From NCBI GenBank assembly GCA_025964685.1, contig JAOPYG010000293.1:50360-114359 (forward strand): a stretch of DNA of 64,000 bases. The letters run 5' to 3'. The DNA is from Actinoallomurus sp. (lineage in GTDB: Bacteria > Actinomycetota > Actinomycetes > Streptosporangiales > Streptosporangiaceae). Shown here in pieces: positions 44,025 through 52,642 of the stretch. Position numbers and translations under genes: made by a program. Positions within the stretch are counted from its first letter, which is position 1, and every line of letters starts with the position of its first letter. The notes beneath the pieces were generated by a model, which was not told the origin of the DNA, ran no database searches, and saw only the letters and a list, made by a program, of their open reading frames with translations.

Positions 44025-45050
44025 TCAGGCGTCGGGCTGCCGGCCTGCCTCGCTGAGCAGTCGGTCGCCGAGTTCGGTCCGCGAGTAGAGCACCTGCCGG
44101 CCCGCCCTGCGCGAGCTGAGCAGCCCGGCGGCGCGCAGCGCCTGGAGGTGCACGCTGAGCGTCGGCGCGGAGAGCGCCATCTGGGTGGCGGCCTGCCTGG
44201 TCGACATCGACAGGTCGAGCTGGGCCAGCAGGGCGGCCCGGGTCTGCCCGAGGATGCCGGCAAGCGCCGAGCCGGTCTGCTCCGGGTGCTCCTCCCAGAG
44301 CCGGCCGAGGCCGCGCGGGGAGTAGGAGACGCTGGGGGAGTCTGGCTGCGCGGTCCGCACCAGGACGTCCGGCCAGGCGAAGGCGCAGGGCACGAGGAGC
44401 AGGCCGCGCTCGCCGCAGTCGGCGTGGCCCTCGTAGTACTTGACGATCCTCAGCGTCCGGTCGGCGAACGTGACCGACGGGTGCAGGTTGCTCATCATCC
44501 GGTCGACGCCGCCGTCGGCCAGGGCATCGAGTCTGTAGGCGATGTCGTCGCCCAGCAACGCATCGATCCGCGGCCAGTCTGGGGCGATCGCGACCCGGTG
44601 GTACGTATCGAGCGCCTCGGTGACGGGGCCGATGCCCGCATCGGGCCGGTGCACCAGCGCCTGGAGCAGGGCTCGCCGCTCTTCGCGGCCGGGTCCCTGC
44701 TGGGCGACCCGGTGGGCCGCCAGGTGCGCCAACTCCTGCGCCACGATCTCCGGATCGGCGTCGGCGATCTGCGCGAGCGCGTCCGCGAAGGTCGAGAACC
44801 GGCGACCCGGCGGCGGCACCAGGAAGTCGGGGATGTAGCCCTCCGGACGCACCAGCGCCCGCAGTAGGTCGAGGTCGCGCTTGCGCAGCCGGCTCGCTCG
44901 CTCGGCGAACCTGTCGATCCAGGGACGGTGCAGGTGCCGCCCCTGTCTGCTGGCGGCCAGCGTACGTAGGCTGGCGACGGTCTCCGTGAGAGGCGAGGCG
45001 GCGAAGCGTACGCGGGTCAAGTCGGTCGCCGTGAAGTGCAGGTGGATCAC
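44025..45050 (-). CDS. ArsR-type winged-helix regulator with DUF5937-like domain
   Basis: A 341-residue regulator. The N-terminal 250 residues match the DUF5937 region found before HTH domains in actinobacteria (VIHLHFTATDLTRVRFAASP). The C-terminus carries an ArsR-like winged helix (ALAGILGQTRAALLAQLDLS, then QAATQMALSAPTLSVHLQAL). The start is a GTG at 45050, preceded by GGAAGGGG. It is divergent from the RibD-C reductase, with a perfect palindrome just upstream of its start, so it likely represses itself and that operon. The ligand is unknown. Confidence 0.85.
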   Translation of the reverse strand: MIHLHFTATDLTRVRFAASPLTETVASLRTLAASRQGRHLHRPWIDRFAERASRLRKRDLDLLRALVRPEGYIPDFLVPPPGRRFSTFADALAQIADADPEIVAQELAHLAAHRVAQQGPGREERRALLQALVHRPDAGIGPVTEALDTYHRVAIAPDWPRIDALLGDDIAYRLDALADGGVDRMMSNLHPSVTFADRTLRIVKYYEGHADCGERGLLLVPCAFAWPDVLVRTAQPDSPSVSYSPRGLGRLWEEHPEQTGSALAGILGQTRAALLAQLDLSMSTRQAATQMALSAPTLSVHLQALRAAGLLSSRRAGRQVLYSRTELGDRLLSEAGRQPDA

Positions 45051-45064
45051 GCGACCGCCCCTTC

Positions 45065-45086
45065 CGATTAGGTCTGAGCCTAATCG
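45065..45086. promoter_or_regulatory. Operator palindrome between the ArsR-like regulator and the reductase
   Basis: A perfect 8-bp inverted repeat, CGATTAGG-N6-CCTAATCG, lies 15-36 nt upstream of the regulator start codon and 67-88 nt upstream of the reductase start. It is AT-rich against a GC-rich background and overlaps the expected promoter region, as an ArsR-type operator would. Confidence 0.65.
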
Positions 45087-45152
45087 TGGCCATATGCGTG
45101 ACGCCACCGAAGACTGAGGACATCCACTCAGACCACGGATAGGACATCGAAG

Positions 45153-45734
45153 ATGCGCACGCTGATCTACACCGCCTTCGTCTCGCTGGACGGCGTCGTC
45201 GACTCTCCCGGCGGCCGCACCGGATCCGAGGCCCACCGCAGCGGCGGCTGGACCTACGAGGACATCGAGTTCCTGCCCGAGGCGTACGACCTCAAGGGCC
45301 GGGAGACCGAGGAGGCCACCGCGCTGATGTTCGGCCGGACCAGCTACGAGGCGTTCTCGCCGTTGTGGCCGGACATGGAGGACTTCGCCGCCCTCAAGGA
45401 ACTGCCGAAGTACGTCGTCTCGACCACCCTCGGCCAGGACGCCCTCGTCGATAACTGGGGTGACATCACGATCCTGCGCTCCCTCGAGGACGTCGTGAAG
45501 GTCAAGGAGACCGACGGCGGCCCGATCGTCATCCACGGCAGCGCCACCCTCGCCCGCAACCTCTCCGACGCCGGTCTGATCGACCGCTACCACCTGCTGG
45601 TCTTCCCGGTGCTGCTCGGAGCCGGCAAGCGGATGTTCAGCGACACCGACAAGGCCAAGCAGATGCTGAAGGTGGTCGAGTCCGAGACGTACGCCAACGG
45701 CATCACGAAGCTCATCTATGACGTCGGCCACTGA
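45153..45734 (+). CDS. Dihydrofolate reductase / RibD C-terminal family protein
   Basis: A 193-residue protein with the RibD C-terminal (dihydrofolate reductase-like) fold: MRTLIYTAFVSLDGVVDSPG, then MFGRTSYEAFSPLWP, then GSATLARNLSDAGLIDRYHL and VFPVLLGAGKRMF. Proteins of this kind are NADPH-dependent reductases with few known substrates and are common beside regulators in actinobacteria. It is divergent from the ArsR-like gene and overlaps the next gene by 17 nt, so the three form a regulated unit. Confidence 0.88.
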   Translation: MRTLIYTAFVSLDGVVDSPGGRTGSEAHRSGGWTYEDIEFLPEAYDLKGRETEEATALMFGRTSYEAFSPLWPDMEDFAALKELPKYVVSTTLGQDALVDNWGDITILRSLEDVVKVKETDGGPIVIHGSATLARNLSDAGLIDRYHLLVFPVLLGAGKRMFSDTDKAKQMLKVVESETYANGITKLIYDVGH

Positions 45735-46827
45735 GGCGGGCGCCATGACCCGCGGACCGATGACGGAGGCCCTGCCCGCAGCGTACGAACGGCTGCATGC
45801 GTACGGACCGGAGTTCGGCGGCGACGAGGAGGGTAACCACGGGATGACCAACCACGGCCCGATGGCCGTGGAGGTCATGGTCCGGCGGGGGCTCGACATC
45901 GACGTCGAGGGCTGGCTCGACCGCTACGTACGCCGCCTGGCGGGGCTGCCCGGTACGAGCGCGGCCATCCAGCCCGGCGAGTGGGGCGCGGCGCTGGGCC
46001 AGGCGCGACGGCTGCCCGACTGGGCCGCGTACTTCCGGCGCGAGCTGACCGAGCGCCCGTGGTCGGAGGTGCTCGTTGAGTGGTGGCCGCGGCTGCTGCC
46101 GGGGATCGTGGCGGGCTCGACCCACGGCGTGATCCGGGTCAGTCACGCGGTGCGTACACTGCGCGGCACCGCTCGCGCACCGGCACGCCAGACCCTCGAC
46201 GAGCTGGCCCACGGACTGGCGTTCTGGGCGGCGCGCTACCGCGAGCTCGCCGGGGTGGTCGCGCCGGAGGGCATCCTCGCCCCGCAACAGGCCCTGCCAG
46301 CCGTCACCCGGCTCGAGGACCAGAGCGGCTTCATCGCCCACCGGCTCGACCGGCTCGAGCGCAGCCCGGGCTGGACCGCGAGCCTGCGCGCGCTCGAACC
46401 CGCCGCCTCCGCCGAGGAGGTCCCGGCGCGGCTGGAGTCGCTCGTCGACAGCGCCGCCAAGGCGTACCTCAGGCTCGGCCACGGCTCGCCGGTCCTGCTG
46501 GTCCACGCCGCTACCGCGCCCAACGCCGTGCGGCACGTGCTCCCGGTCCTGCCGACCGAGCAGTGGCTGCCGAGCCTGACGGCGGCCTGGGCGGCCGTGG
46601 TGGCGGTCGTCGCGACGTACGCCCCGGCCCGGCCGGCCCCGTGCGCGGAGATCGTCCGCCGCTATCCCGGGCTGACCCGCGAGGACGCGCTCCAGCGGGC
46701 AGCCGAGCACGGCGACGAGCACGTCCTGAAGTTCGCCGACACGGCCGTCGAGTCGTACGACCGCACCGGCGACCCCGAGCTGCTCGCCGCGACCCTGCAC
46801 GTCGGCGAGCTGATCGACCGTCCCTGA
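45718..46827 (+). CDS. Questin oxidase family protein
   Basis: A 369-residue protein resembling the questin oxidase-like family, which in fungi opens an anthraquinone ring with NADPH and oxygen. Visible family features are LPAAYERLHAYGPEF, NHGMTNHGPMAVEVM, and GSTHGVIRVSHAVRTL, each with a conserved His. No cofactor-binding motif is obvious, as in the family. The first ATG (45718) overlaps the reductase end; a second at 45745 (MTRGPMTEALP) is also possible. Its pairing with a flavin-type reductase suggests an oxidative modification of an aromatic or polyketide-like compound. The substrate is unknown. Confidence 0.82.
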   Translation: MTSATEAGAMTRGPMTEALPAAYERLHAYGPEFGGDEEGNHGMTNHGPMAVEVMVRRGLDIDVEGWLDRYVRRLAGLPGTSAAIQPGEWGAALGQARRLPDWAAYFRRELTERPWSEVLVEWWPRLLPGIVAGSTHGVIRVSHAVRTLRGTARAPARQTLDELAHGLAFWAARYRELAGVVAPEGILAPQQALPAVTRLEDQSGFIAHRLDRLERSPGWTASLRALEPAASAEEVPARLESLVDSAAKAYLRLGHGSPVLLVHAATAPNAVRHVLPVLPTEQWLPSLTAAWAAVVAVVATYAPARPAPCAEIVRRYPGLTREDALQRAAEHGDEHVLKFADTAVESYDRTGDPELLAATLHVGELIDRP

Positions 46828-47040
46828 CGCGAGAAAGGGTCCGATCCTTCGACGACCTTGGCGCTTGCTCGTACTGGAGGCCCTTCCCTGTGTCACGCCG
46901 CTACGCCGATGCCGCCACCGTTGTCGATCTTCGAGGGATCCAATTGACCGCCCGGAACCCTTGTTTTCCAGGCTTTAAGGCACATCCATGTCCCCGTATT
47001 GGTCGATAATGCGCTCACGCTCTGCCTCGGGGAGGCCTGG

Positions 47041-50000
47041 ATGGTGCTGGAGTCCGCGGCGGTCGCCGTCGGCAAGGCGCTCGGGAAGCATCTGGCTCAG
47101 GTCTGGCTACAAGGGCGTTCCGGGGAGCAGGAGCGGCGTAGCGAGCTGGCCGAGCTGATCCAGGCGAGGTTCCCCGACCGGATCGCGCGGCGGCGGTTCG
47201 AGCGGCAGATCGCCGATATCGCCGATCAGGTCGCCGAGCGGTTGCTCGGTGTGTGCGGGCATGAGTACGGCGGGCTCGCCGAGAACGACAAGGCGGCCGC
47301 GCTGGCCGAGGTCGGCACGACGCTGGCTGAGGCCGATCTGTCCGACCGTGCCCTGTTCGCCGCCGATGTGGACGCGGTGCGTCTCGCCACTCAGGTGCGG
47401 GCGGGTCTGAACGGCCGGAGAATCGACGCGCAGCTCGGGGAGGCCGGCGCCCGCCTGTACGACGTCGTGTTGGACGAATGCTGTGACTGCTTCGTCCGGA
47501 TTGTGCGGCAGTTGCCACAATTTGGGCCGCGGGCCTCGGCGGAGGCGCTGGCCCGCCTCTCCGGTGTGTCGGAACAGGTCGCGCTCATGCTCGCCCGCCT
47601 GCCGGTACGCACCCTCGACGCCCCCGAGGGCACCGCCACCGACGAGGCCTTCCGCCGCCGCTACCTCGAGCACATCAGCGTCACCCTCGACGTCCTCGAA
47701 CTCTTCGGCGTACGCGTCGAACGCTACCGGCCCCGTACGACCCTCAGCGTCGCCTACATCAGCCTCAGCGTCTCCACCGACGGGCACCCGGGCGCGCACC
47801 GGCGGCCTTCCGCGCTCCACCTCGACGAATGGCGTGCCGGTGAGCGCGAGCCGGACGAGTCCACGCTCCGGGTCGAGACGGCGCTGGCCCGCGCGCCGCT
47901 GGCCCTGCTCCGCGGCGAGGCCGGATCGGGCAAGAGCACGCTCCTTCGCTGGCTGGCGATCTCCGCGGCCCGCGGTGCCTTCAGCGGTGACCTCGCGGAC
48001 TGGAACGGCCGGGTGCCGTTCCTGATCAAGCTGCGCAGCCATACCGGGCGTACGCTGCCGCCGCCCGAGCGGTTCCTCGAAGGCGTCGCGGACTCCGTCG
48101 CCGGGCTGATGCCGGCCGGCTGGGTGCACCGCCGGCTCCAGGACGGCCGGGTCCTGCTGATGGTCGACGGTGTCGACGAGCTGCCGAGCGCCCAGCGCCG
48201 GGCCGTACGCCCGTGGCTAGCCGGCCTCGTCGCCGCGTACCCGGACCTGCGCGTCGTCGTCACCTCCCGGCCGGCGGCGGCCGGTTCCGACTGGCTCGCG
48301 GCGGAGGGTTTCACGACCGCCCTGCTCGAGCGGATGACCCACGCGGACATCAAGGAGCTGATCCGGCACTGGCACGAGGCGGTACGCGACGCCGGCGACC
48401 TGCCGTGTACGCCCGAGCAGTTGCCCGGGTTCGAGGCGGCACTGCTGGCGCGGATGGAGTCGGCGCCCCACCTGAGAGCGCTCGCCGGCAGTCCGCTGCT
48501 CGCGGCGATGCTGTGCGCGCTCAACCTCGACCGGGAGAGGCAGCTGCCCCGCGACCGGATGGGCCTGTACGCGGCCGCGCTGGAGCTCCTGCTCGAACGC
48601 CGGGACGTCGAACGCCACATCGAGGCCGACGACGGCATCACGCTGGAGCGCGCCCAGAAGCTGAGCATCCTGCAAGAACTCGCCTGGCGGCTGTCGATCA
48701 CCGGCCGTACGGAGCTGCCGAAGGACGCGGTGATCCGCCGGACGGGGGAGAAGCTCGCGGCGATGCTGAGCGCCCCGGGCGACGCCGAGGCCGTGCTCGA
48801 ACACCTGCTGCAGCGCAGCGGCGTCCTGCGCGAGCCCGTACCCGGCCGGATCGACTTCGTCCACCGGACCGTGCAGGAGTACCTCACCGCCAAGCAGTTC
48901 GCCGACGACGGCGACTTCGAACCCCTGATCGCTCAGGCGCACAAGGACCAGTGGCGTGAGACCGTCATCATGGCCGCCGGCCATGCCAACTCCCCGCAGC
49001 GCGCCGAACTCCTGGCCGGCCTGCTCGGCCGGATCCAGGCGGAGCCCCGCAACGCACGCCGCCTCAAACTGCTGGTCGCGGGATGCCTGGAGACACTCCC
49101 GGCCATCCCCGGCGAGCTCCGGGACGACGTCGAGGCATGCCTGGACGATCTCGTACCGCCCCGCGACCTGGCCTCGGCCCGATCACTGTCGAACGTCGGC
49201 GAGACGGTCCTCGACCGCCTTCCCCGTACGCCGGAGGGGCTCTCGCCCGCCGCGGCACGCGCCGTCGTACGGACCGCGTGGCTGGTGAACGGACCGCGGG
49301 CCCTGGACCTGCTCGCCGGGTATGGCCGGGACCTTCGCGCTGAGGTCCAGGAGGAGCTCGTCAAGGGCTGGGAGTACTTCGACGCCGACCTGTACGCCCG
49401 GCATGTCCTGGCCGAGACGCCGCTGGTCAACGGTCGTCTCATTGTCTCGGTGCCGCGGTTGGCTCCCGCCGCGCGGCACATCAAGCAGCTGCGGTCCTTC
49501 TCTGTGGACGCCGCGGCCGGTCTGTCATTTCTACGAGAGTTCGAACAACCCCTCACCGGGCTGTCCGTTTCCCAGCTGAAGTCCGGTGATCTGACCCCGC
49601 TCACCGCCCATGCCGACAGTCTCGAGAAGGCCGGCATCACGACGACGGATGTCGCCGTCACGGACGTGACGCCGCTGCTACGGCTTCGGAAGCTGCGATC
49701 TCTGACTCTGGGCGTCGACGGCCTCACCGATCTGGGCTTCGTGAAAGAGCTTCCCGAACTCGAGCACCTGCATCTCAGTCGGCTGGCGGATGTGACGGAT
49801 CTGTCTCCGCTGGGGGCGCAGAGCTCGCTGACGTCGTTGGCCGTGAACCACTGTTCCGCGCTGAGCGAGGTGCGTGATCTCCCGCACCTGGACTCGCTCA
49901 CAACCCTGTGGATGATCAACTCACATCTCAGGACGGGCCTCGATGAACTGGCCGGCCGCACGCCCCGGATCACGGATCTTCATCTCAACCACTCGCAGCT

Positions 50001-50382
50001 GGTCGAGGACCTCCGGCAGCTCGGTCCGCTTCGTCTCGGGACCCTTGGGCTGTGGGGCTGCCGCGGAATCACCGACTTCACACCGCTCGCGGAAATGCGC
50101 GACCTCACGTTCCTGGATCTGGAGAACACCAACATCGGCGACCTCGCGCCCATCGCAGAACTGACTGGACTGCGGACGCTCTGGCTGCGTAGGTGTGAGA
50201 ACGTCACCGACCTGACTCCGCTCGGTGCGCTGCAGGATCTGCGGCAGCTCTACATCGCGGGAGTCGCCCCGGGAACGGATCTGGCGCCGCTGGCGGACAG
50301 TCACCAGCTCACCGTCTACCTCGAACGGAGCCAGGACGTGCGCAACCAACGGCTGCTCGGCCGGCGGGCCCAGGCGGACTGA
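47041..50382 (+). CDS. NACHT-LRR protein (bacterial NLR-type)
   Basis: A 1113-residue STAND ATPase with the layout of animal NLR innate immune receptors. Residues about 1-200 are helical, like the NACHT-associated N-terminal helical domains of actinobacteria. The NACHT domain (about 285-560) has Walker A GEAGSGKS (292-299), Walker B LLMVDGVDEL (Asp376) and VVVTSRPAA, then FVHRTVQEYLTAKQFADDG of the winged helix. From about 815 to 1095 leucine-rich repeats follow the pattern LxxLxLxxxxxxTDLxPL. The start is ATG 47041, with GGGGAGG 5 nt upstream; a TTG at 46999 is less likely. Bacterial NACHT proteins are known anti-phage sensors, but this one's function is inferred. Flanking genes are metabolic. 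Confidence 0.9.
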   Translation: MVLESAAVAVGKALGKHLAQVWLQGRSGEQERRSELAELIQARFPDRIARRRFERQIADIADQVAERLLGVCGHEYGGLAENDKAAALAEVGTTLAEADLSDRALFAADVDAVRLATQVRAGLNGRRIDAQLGEAGARLYDVVLDECCDCFVRIVRQLPQFGPRASAEALARLSGVSEQVALMLARLPVRTLDAPEGTATDEAFRRRYLEHISVTLDVLELFGVRVERYRPRTTLSVAYISLSVSTDGHPGAHRRPSALHLDEWRAGEREPDESTLRVETALARAPLALLRGEAGSGKSTLLRWLAISAARGAFSGDLADWNGRVPFLIKLRSHTGRTLPPPERFLEGVADSVAGLMPAGWVHRRLQDGRVLLMVDGVDELPSAQRRAVRPWLAGLVAAYPDLRVVVTSRPAAAGSDWLAAEGFTTALLERMTHADIKELIRHWHEAVRDAGDLPCTPEQLPGFEAALLARMESAPHLRALAGSPLLAAMLCALNLDRERQLPRDRMGLYAAALELLLERRDVERHIEADDGITLERAQKLSILQELAWRLSITGRTELPKDAVIRRTGEKLAAMLSAPGDAEAVLEHLLQRSGVLREPVPGRIDFVHRTVQEYLTAKQFADDGDFEPLIAQAHKDQWRETVIMAAGHANSPQRAELLAGLLGRIQAEPRNARRLKLLVAGCLETLPAIPGELRDDVEACLDDLVPPRDLASARSLSNVGETVLDRLPRTPEGLSPAAARAVVRTAWLVNGPRALDLLAGYGRDLRAEVQEELVKGWEYFDADLYARHVLAETPLVNGRLIVSVPRLAPAARHIKQLRSFSVDAAAGLSFLREFEQPLTGLSVSQLKSGDLTPLTAHADSLEKAGITTTDVAVTDVTPLLRLRKLRSLTLGVDGLTDLGFVKELPELEHLHLSRLADVTDLSPLGAQSSLTSLAVNHCSALSEVRDLPHLDSLTTLWMINSHLRTGLDELAGRTPRITDLHLNHSQLVEDLRQLGPLRLGTLGLWGCRGITDFTPLAEMRDLTFLDLENTNIGDLAPIAELTGLRTLWLRRCENVTDLTPLGALQDLRQLYIAGVAPGTDLAPLADSHQLTVYLERSQDVRNQRLLGRRAQAD

Positions 50383-50426
50383 CGGCGCTGGACCGGAGCC
50401 GCCGCCCTCGGCCAGGATGGTCGATC

Positions 50427-50834
50427 GTGACAGTGCTGAACGACGCGGTACGAGCGATCATCGATGGTGTGAACCCCGCGGTGCTCGCCACCCTCAACCC
50501 GGACGGAAGCCCGCAGACCTCGGTCGTCTGGATCGGCCGTGACGGTGACGACGTGCTGATCTCCACCGCCGCGGGCCGGCGGAAGGACAAGAACCTCCGC
50601 CGCGACCCGCGGGCGAGCCTGAGCGTGTACGACAAGAACGATCCGCAGCAGTACGTCGAGATCCGCGGTACGGCCACGGTCACCGAGGACACCGGCAGGC
50701 GGCTGGCGGTCGCGCTCGCCGAGACGTACGAGGGCCCGGGCGCCGGCCAGGAGTACCTCGACCTCCCACCGGAGGTCGTCCGCGTGGTCGTACGGCTCAC
50801 GCCCCGGCGAGTGCTCGGCACAGCCGCCGGCTGA
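50427..50834 (+). CDS. PPOX-class (flavin/F420) oxidoreductase
   Basis: A 135-residue protein of the pyridoxamine 5'-phosphate oxidase-like split-barrel fold, in the class that often uses F420 in actinobacteria. VNPAVLATLNPDGSPQTSVV and VLISTAAGRRKDKNLRRDPR are the typical cofactor-binding strand and loop. YVEIRGTATV follows. The GTG start at 50427 is 44 nt after the NACHT gene on the same strand. No specific substrate can be read. It might be co-transcribed with the NACHT gene, but relatives of this protein are widespread alone. Confidence 0.88.
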   Translation: MTVLNDAVRAIIDGVNPAVLATLNPDGSPQTSVVWIGRDGDDVLISTAAGRRKDKNLRRDPRASLSVYDKNDPQQYVEIRGTATVTEDTGRRLAVALAETYEGPGAGQEYLDLPPEVVRVVVRLTPRRVLGTAAG

Positions 50835-50919
50835 ACGACGCGCCTGCCGAGCCGCGAACGGGCTCGGCCCGCGTCCCTGTCCTGCCGCGCATTGGCCGAG
50901 ACTCGTGGCTTGCGGCTGG

Positions 50920-51918
50920 TCAGAGGTCCTTGGCGATGTCGGCGACGATCTCGTACGAGCGGCGGCGGGCGGTGGGGTCGCCGATGTTCGTGGCGACCAT
51001 CAGCTCCTCGGGGCGGGTGCGTTCGAGGAGTTCGAGGAGGCCCTTGCGTACCGTGTCCGGGCCGCCGACGATGTGCGACTCCGTGAACGTGTCGATCGCC
51101 TCGCGCTCCTGGGGCGAGTACTGGTAGCCGAGCGCCTCCTCGGGCGTCGGCAGCAGGCCGGGGCTGCCCGAGCGCAGCCGCAGGATCGACAGGCCCTGGG
51201 GAGCCGCGAGGCGCCGCGCCTCCTCGTCCGTCTCGGCCGCGAACACCGCCGCGGTCACCATCGCGTACGGCCGGTCGAGTGCGCCGACCGGCTCGAAGGA
51301 CGACCGGTACAGCTCCAGCGCCGGGTCGGTGAACCGCGCGCTGAAGTGGTGCGCGAACGCGAAGGGAAGGCCAAGGATGCCGGCGAGTTGCGCGCTGTAC
51401 CCACTGGAGCCGAGCAGCCAGACCTGCGGGGGGTTCTCTCCGGTCGGCACCGCGCGGATCCGCGGGTACGAGCCGTCGAGGAACGCCCGCAGCTGGGAAA
51501 GATCCTCGGGGAAGGCGTCGGCGCTGAGGTCGGGCGTACGGCGCAGCGCGTACGCCGTGGCCTGGTCCGTGCCCGGAGCGCGGCCGATGCCCAGGTCGAT
51601 GCGGCCTGGGTGCAGCGCCTCCAGCGTCCCGAACTGTTCCGCGATGACCAGCGGTGCGTGGTTGGGCAGCATGACGCCGCCCGAACCGACCCGCAGCGTC
51701 GTCGTGGCCTCCGCCAGGTGCGCGATGAGCACGGCGGGGGCGGAGCTGGCGATGCCGGGCATGCCGTGGTGTTCGGCGACCCACAGGCGGTTGTAGCCGA
51801 GCCGCTCCACGACCGGCGCGAGTTCGACGGAGGTCCGGAGCGCCTCCGTCGGGGTCGTCGCCGTGCTCACGGGCACGAGGTCCAGCACTGACCAGCGCAC
51901 ATCACTAAATTCGGGCAT
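50920..51918 (-). CDS. LLM class flavin-dependent oxidoreductase
   Basis: A 332-residue luciferase-like monooxygenase of the MsnO8-type group, using FMNH2 or F420H2. It has the TIM-barrel start DLVPVSTATTPTEALR, then YNRLWVAEHHGMPGIASSAP, GGVMLPNHAPLVIAEQFG, and HPGRIDLGIGRAPGTD, all characteristic. The ATG at 51918 has no obvious ribosome site, so the mRNA may be leaderless. It is convergent with the PPOX gene and divergent from the nitroreductase-like gene. Substrate unknown. Confidence 0.9.
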   Translation of the reverse strand: MPEFSDVRWSVLDLVPVSTATTPTEALRTSVELAPVVERLGYNRLWVAEHHGMPGIASSAPAVLIAHLAEATTTLRVGSGGVMLPNHAPLVIAEQFGTLEALHPGRIDLGIGRAPGTDQATAYALRRTPDLSADAFPEDLSQLRAFLDGSYPRIRAVPTGENPPQVWLLGSSGYSAQLAGILGLPFAFAHHFSARFTDPALELYRSSFEPVGALDRPYAMVTAAVFAAETDEEARRLAAPQGLSILRLRSGSPGLLPTPEEALGYQYSPQEREAIDTFTESHIVGGPDTVRKGLLELLERTRPEELMVATNIGDPTARRRSYEIVADIAKDL

Positions 51919-52103
51919 ACAACAAGTAACCGGCCGCCAGGGATCGCGATTCCCAGCCCAGACGCCGGGTCCTAACGACGGCCGGCCAACGGGCCCGGGC
52001 GACGGCCTCGGTAGCGGCCGCAGCGACGGGCTGCGGTCGATGATCGGTCCACTGTGCCGGTTTTGTGGCCTACACATGTCGGGATCCCGGGCATTATTGG
52101 ACG

Positions 52104-52592
52104 ATGAGCCGAGTAGTGTCCGGTGCCCGCGGGCCTGAGGGGTCGTTGCTCCGCGCCCTGCGTGCGCCGTTGTGGATGTACCACCGTGACCTTGGTCCCT
52201 TGCTCGGCAGGCGTTTCGTCTACCTCGCCCATCAGGGGCGCCTCAGCGGGCTCCGGCGCGAGACCGTGCTCCAGGTCGCCCGCCTGGATCACGAGACGGG
52301 CGAGGTCATTGCGATCGCTGCCTGGGGCAACCGAGCCGACTGGGTGCGCAACCTCAGGGCCGGCCGCGCCCTCGAGCTGCGAATCGGGCACCTCCGGTTC
52401 GCCGAGCCCGAGCATCGCTTCCTTCCGGCCGAGGAGACCCGGTCGTTGCTCGTGTCCTGCCGCGAGGCGCGTCCGGTCACGTACCGGCTGCTGACAGGCG
52501 TCTTCCCGCTGCCGGCCGACCCGAAGAACGACGACCTCGGTTCCGTACGCGCCGTCGCCTTCCGCCCGCACGTACCCCCCGCGGCGGACTGA
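52104..52592 (+). CDS. Deazaflavin (F420)-dependent nitroreductase family protein
   Basis: A 162-residue protein of the Ddn-like family that uses reduced F420 to reduce nitro compounds, quinones or other acceptors. The start of the family fold is MYHRDLGPLLGRRFVYLAHQ, followed by GRLSGLRRETVLQVARLD (the phosphate-binding loop) and VIAIAAWGNRADWVRNLRAG, which are diagnostic. The ATG at 52104 is preferred to an upstream in-frame GTG at 52065; a -10-like CATTAT stands about 8 nt before it, so the mRNA may be leaderless. It is the last gene of the accessory block before holA. Confidence 0.87.
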   Translation: MSRVVSGARGPEGSLLRALRAPLWMYHRDLGPLLGRRFVYLAHQGRLSGLRRETVLQVARLDHETGEVIAIAAWGNRADWVRNLRAGRALELRIGHLRFAEPEHRFLPAEETRSLLVSCREARPVTYRLLTGVFPLPADPKNDDLGSVRAVAFRPHVPPAAD

Positions 52593-52642
52593 CCGGCCCG
52601 ATCACGGCACGGCGGCTCCCGGCGGCATGGCATGCTGCAAGC

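Noticed and set aside
46944..46979. TTGACC plus TTTAAG upstream of the NACHT gene as a promoter
   Set aside because: Spacing between the two elements is 24 nt, too long for a normal promoter; no better pair was found in 46828-47040.
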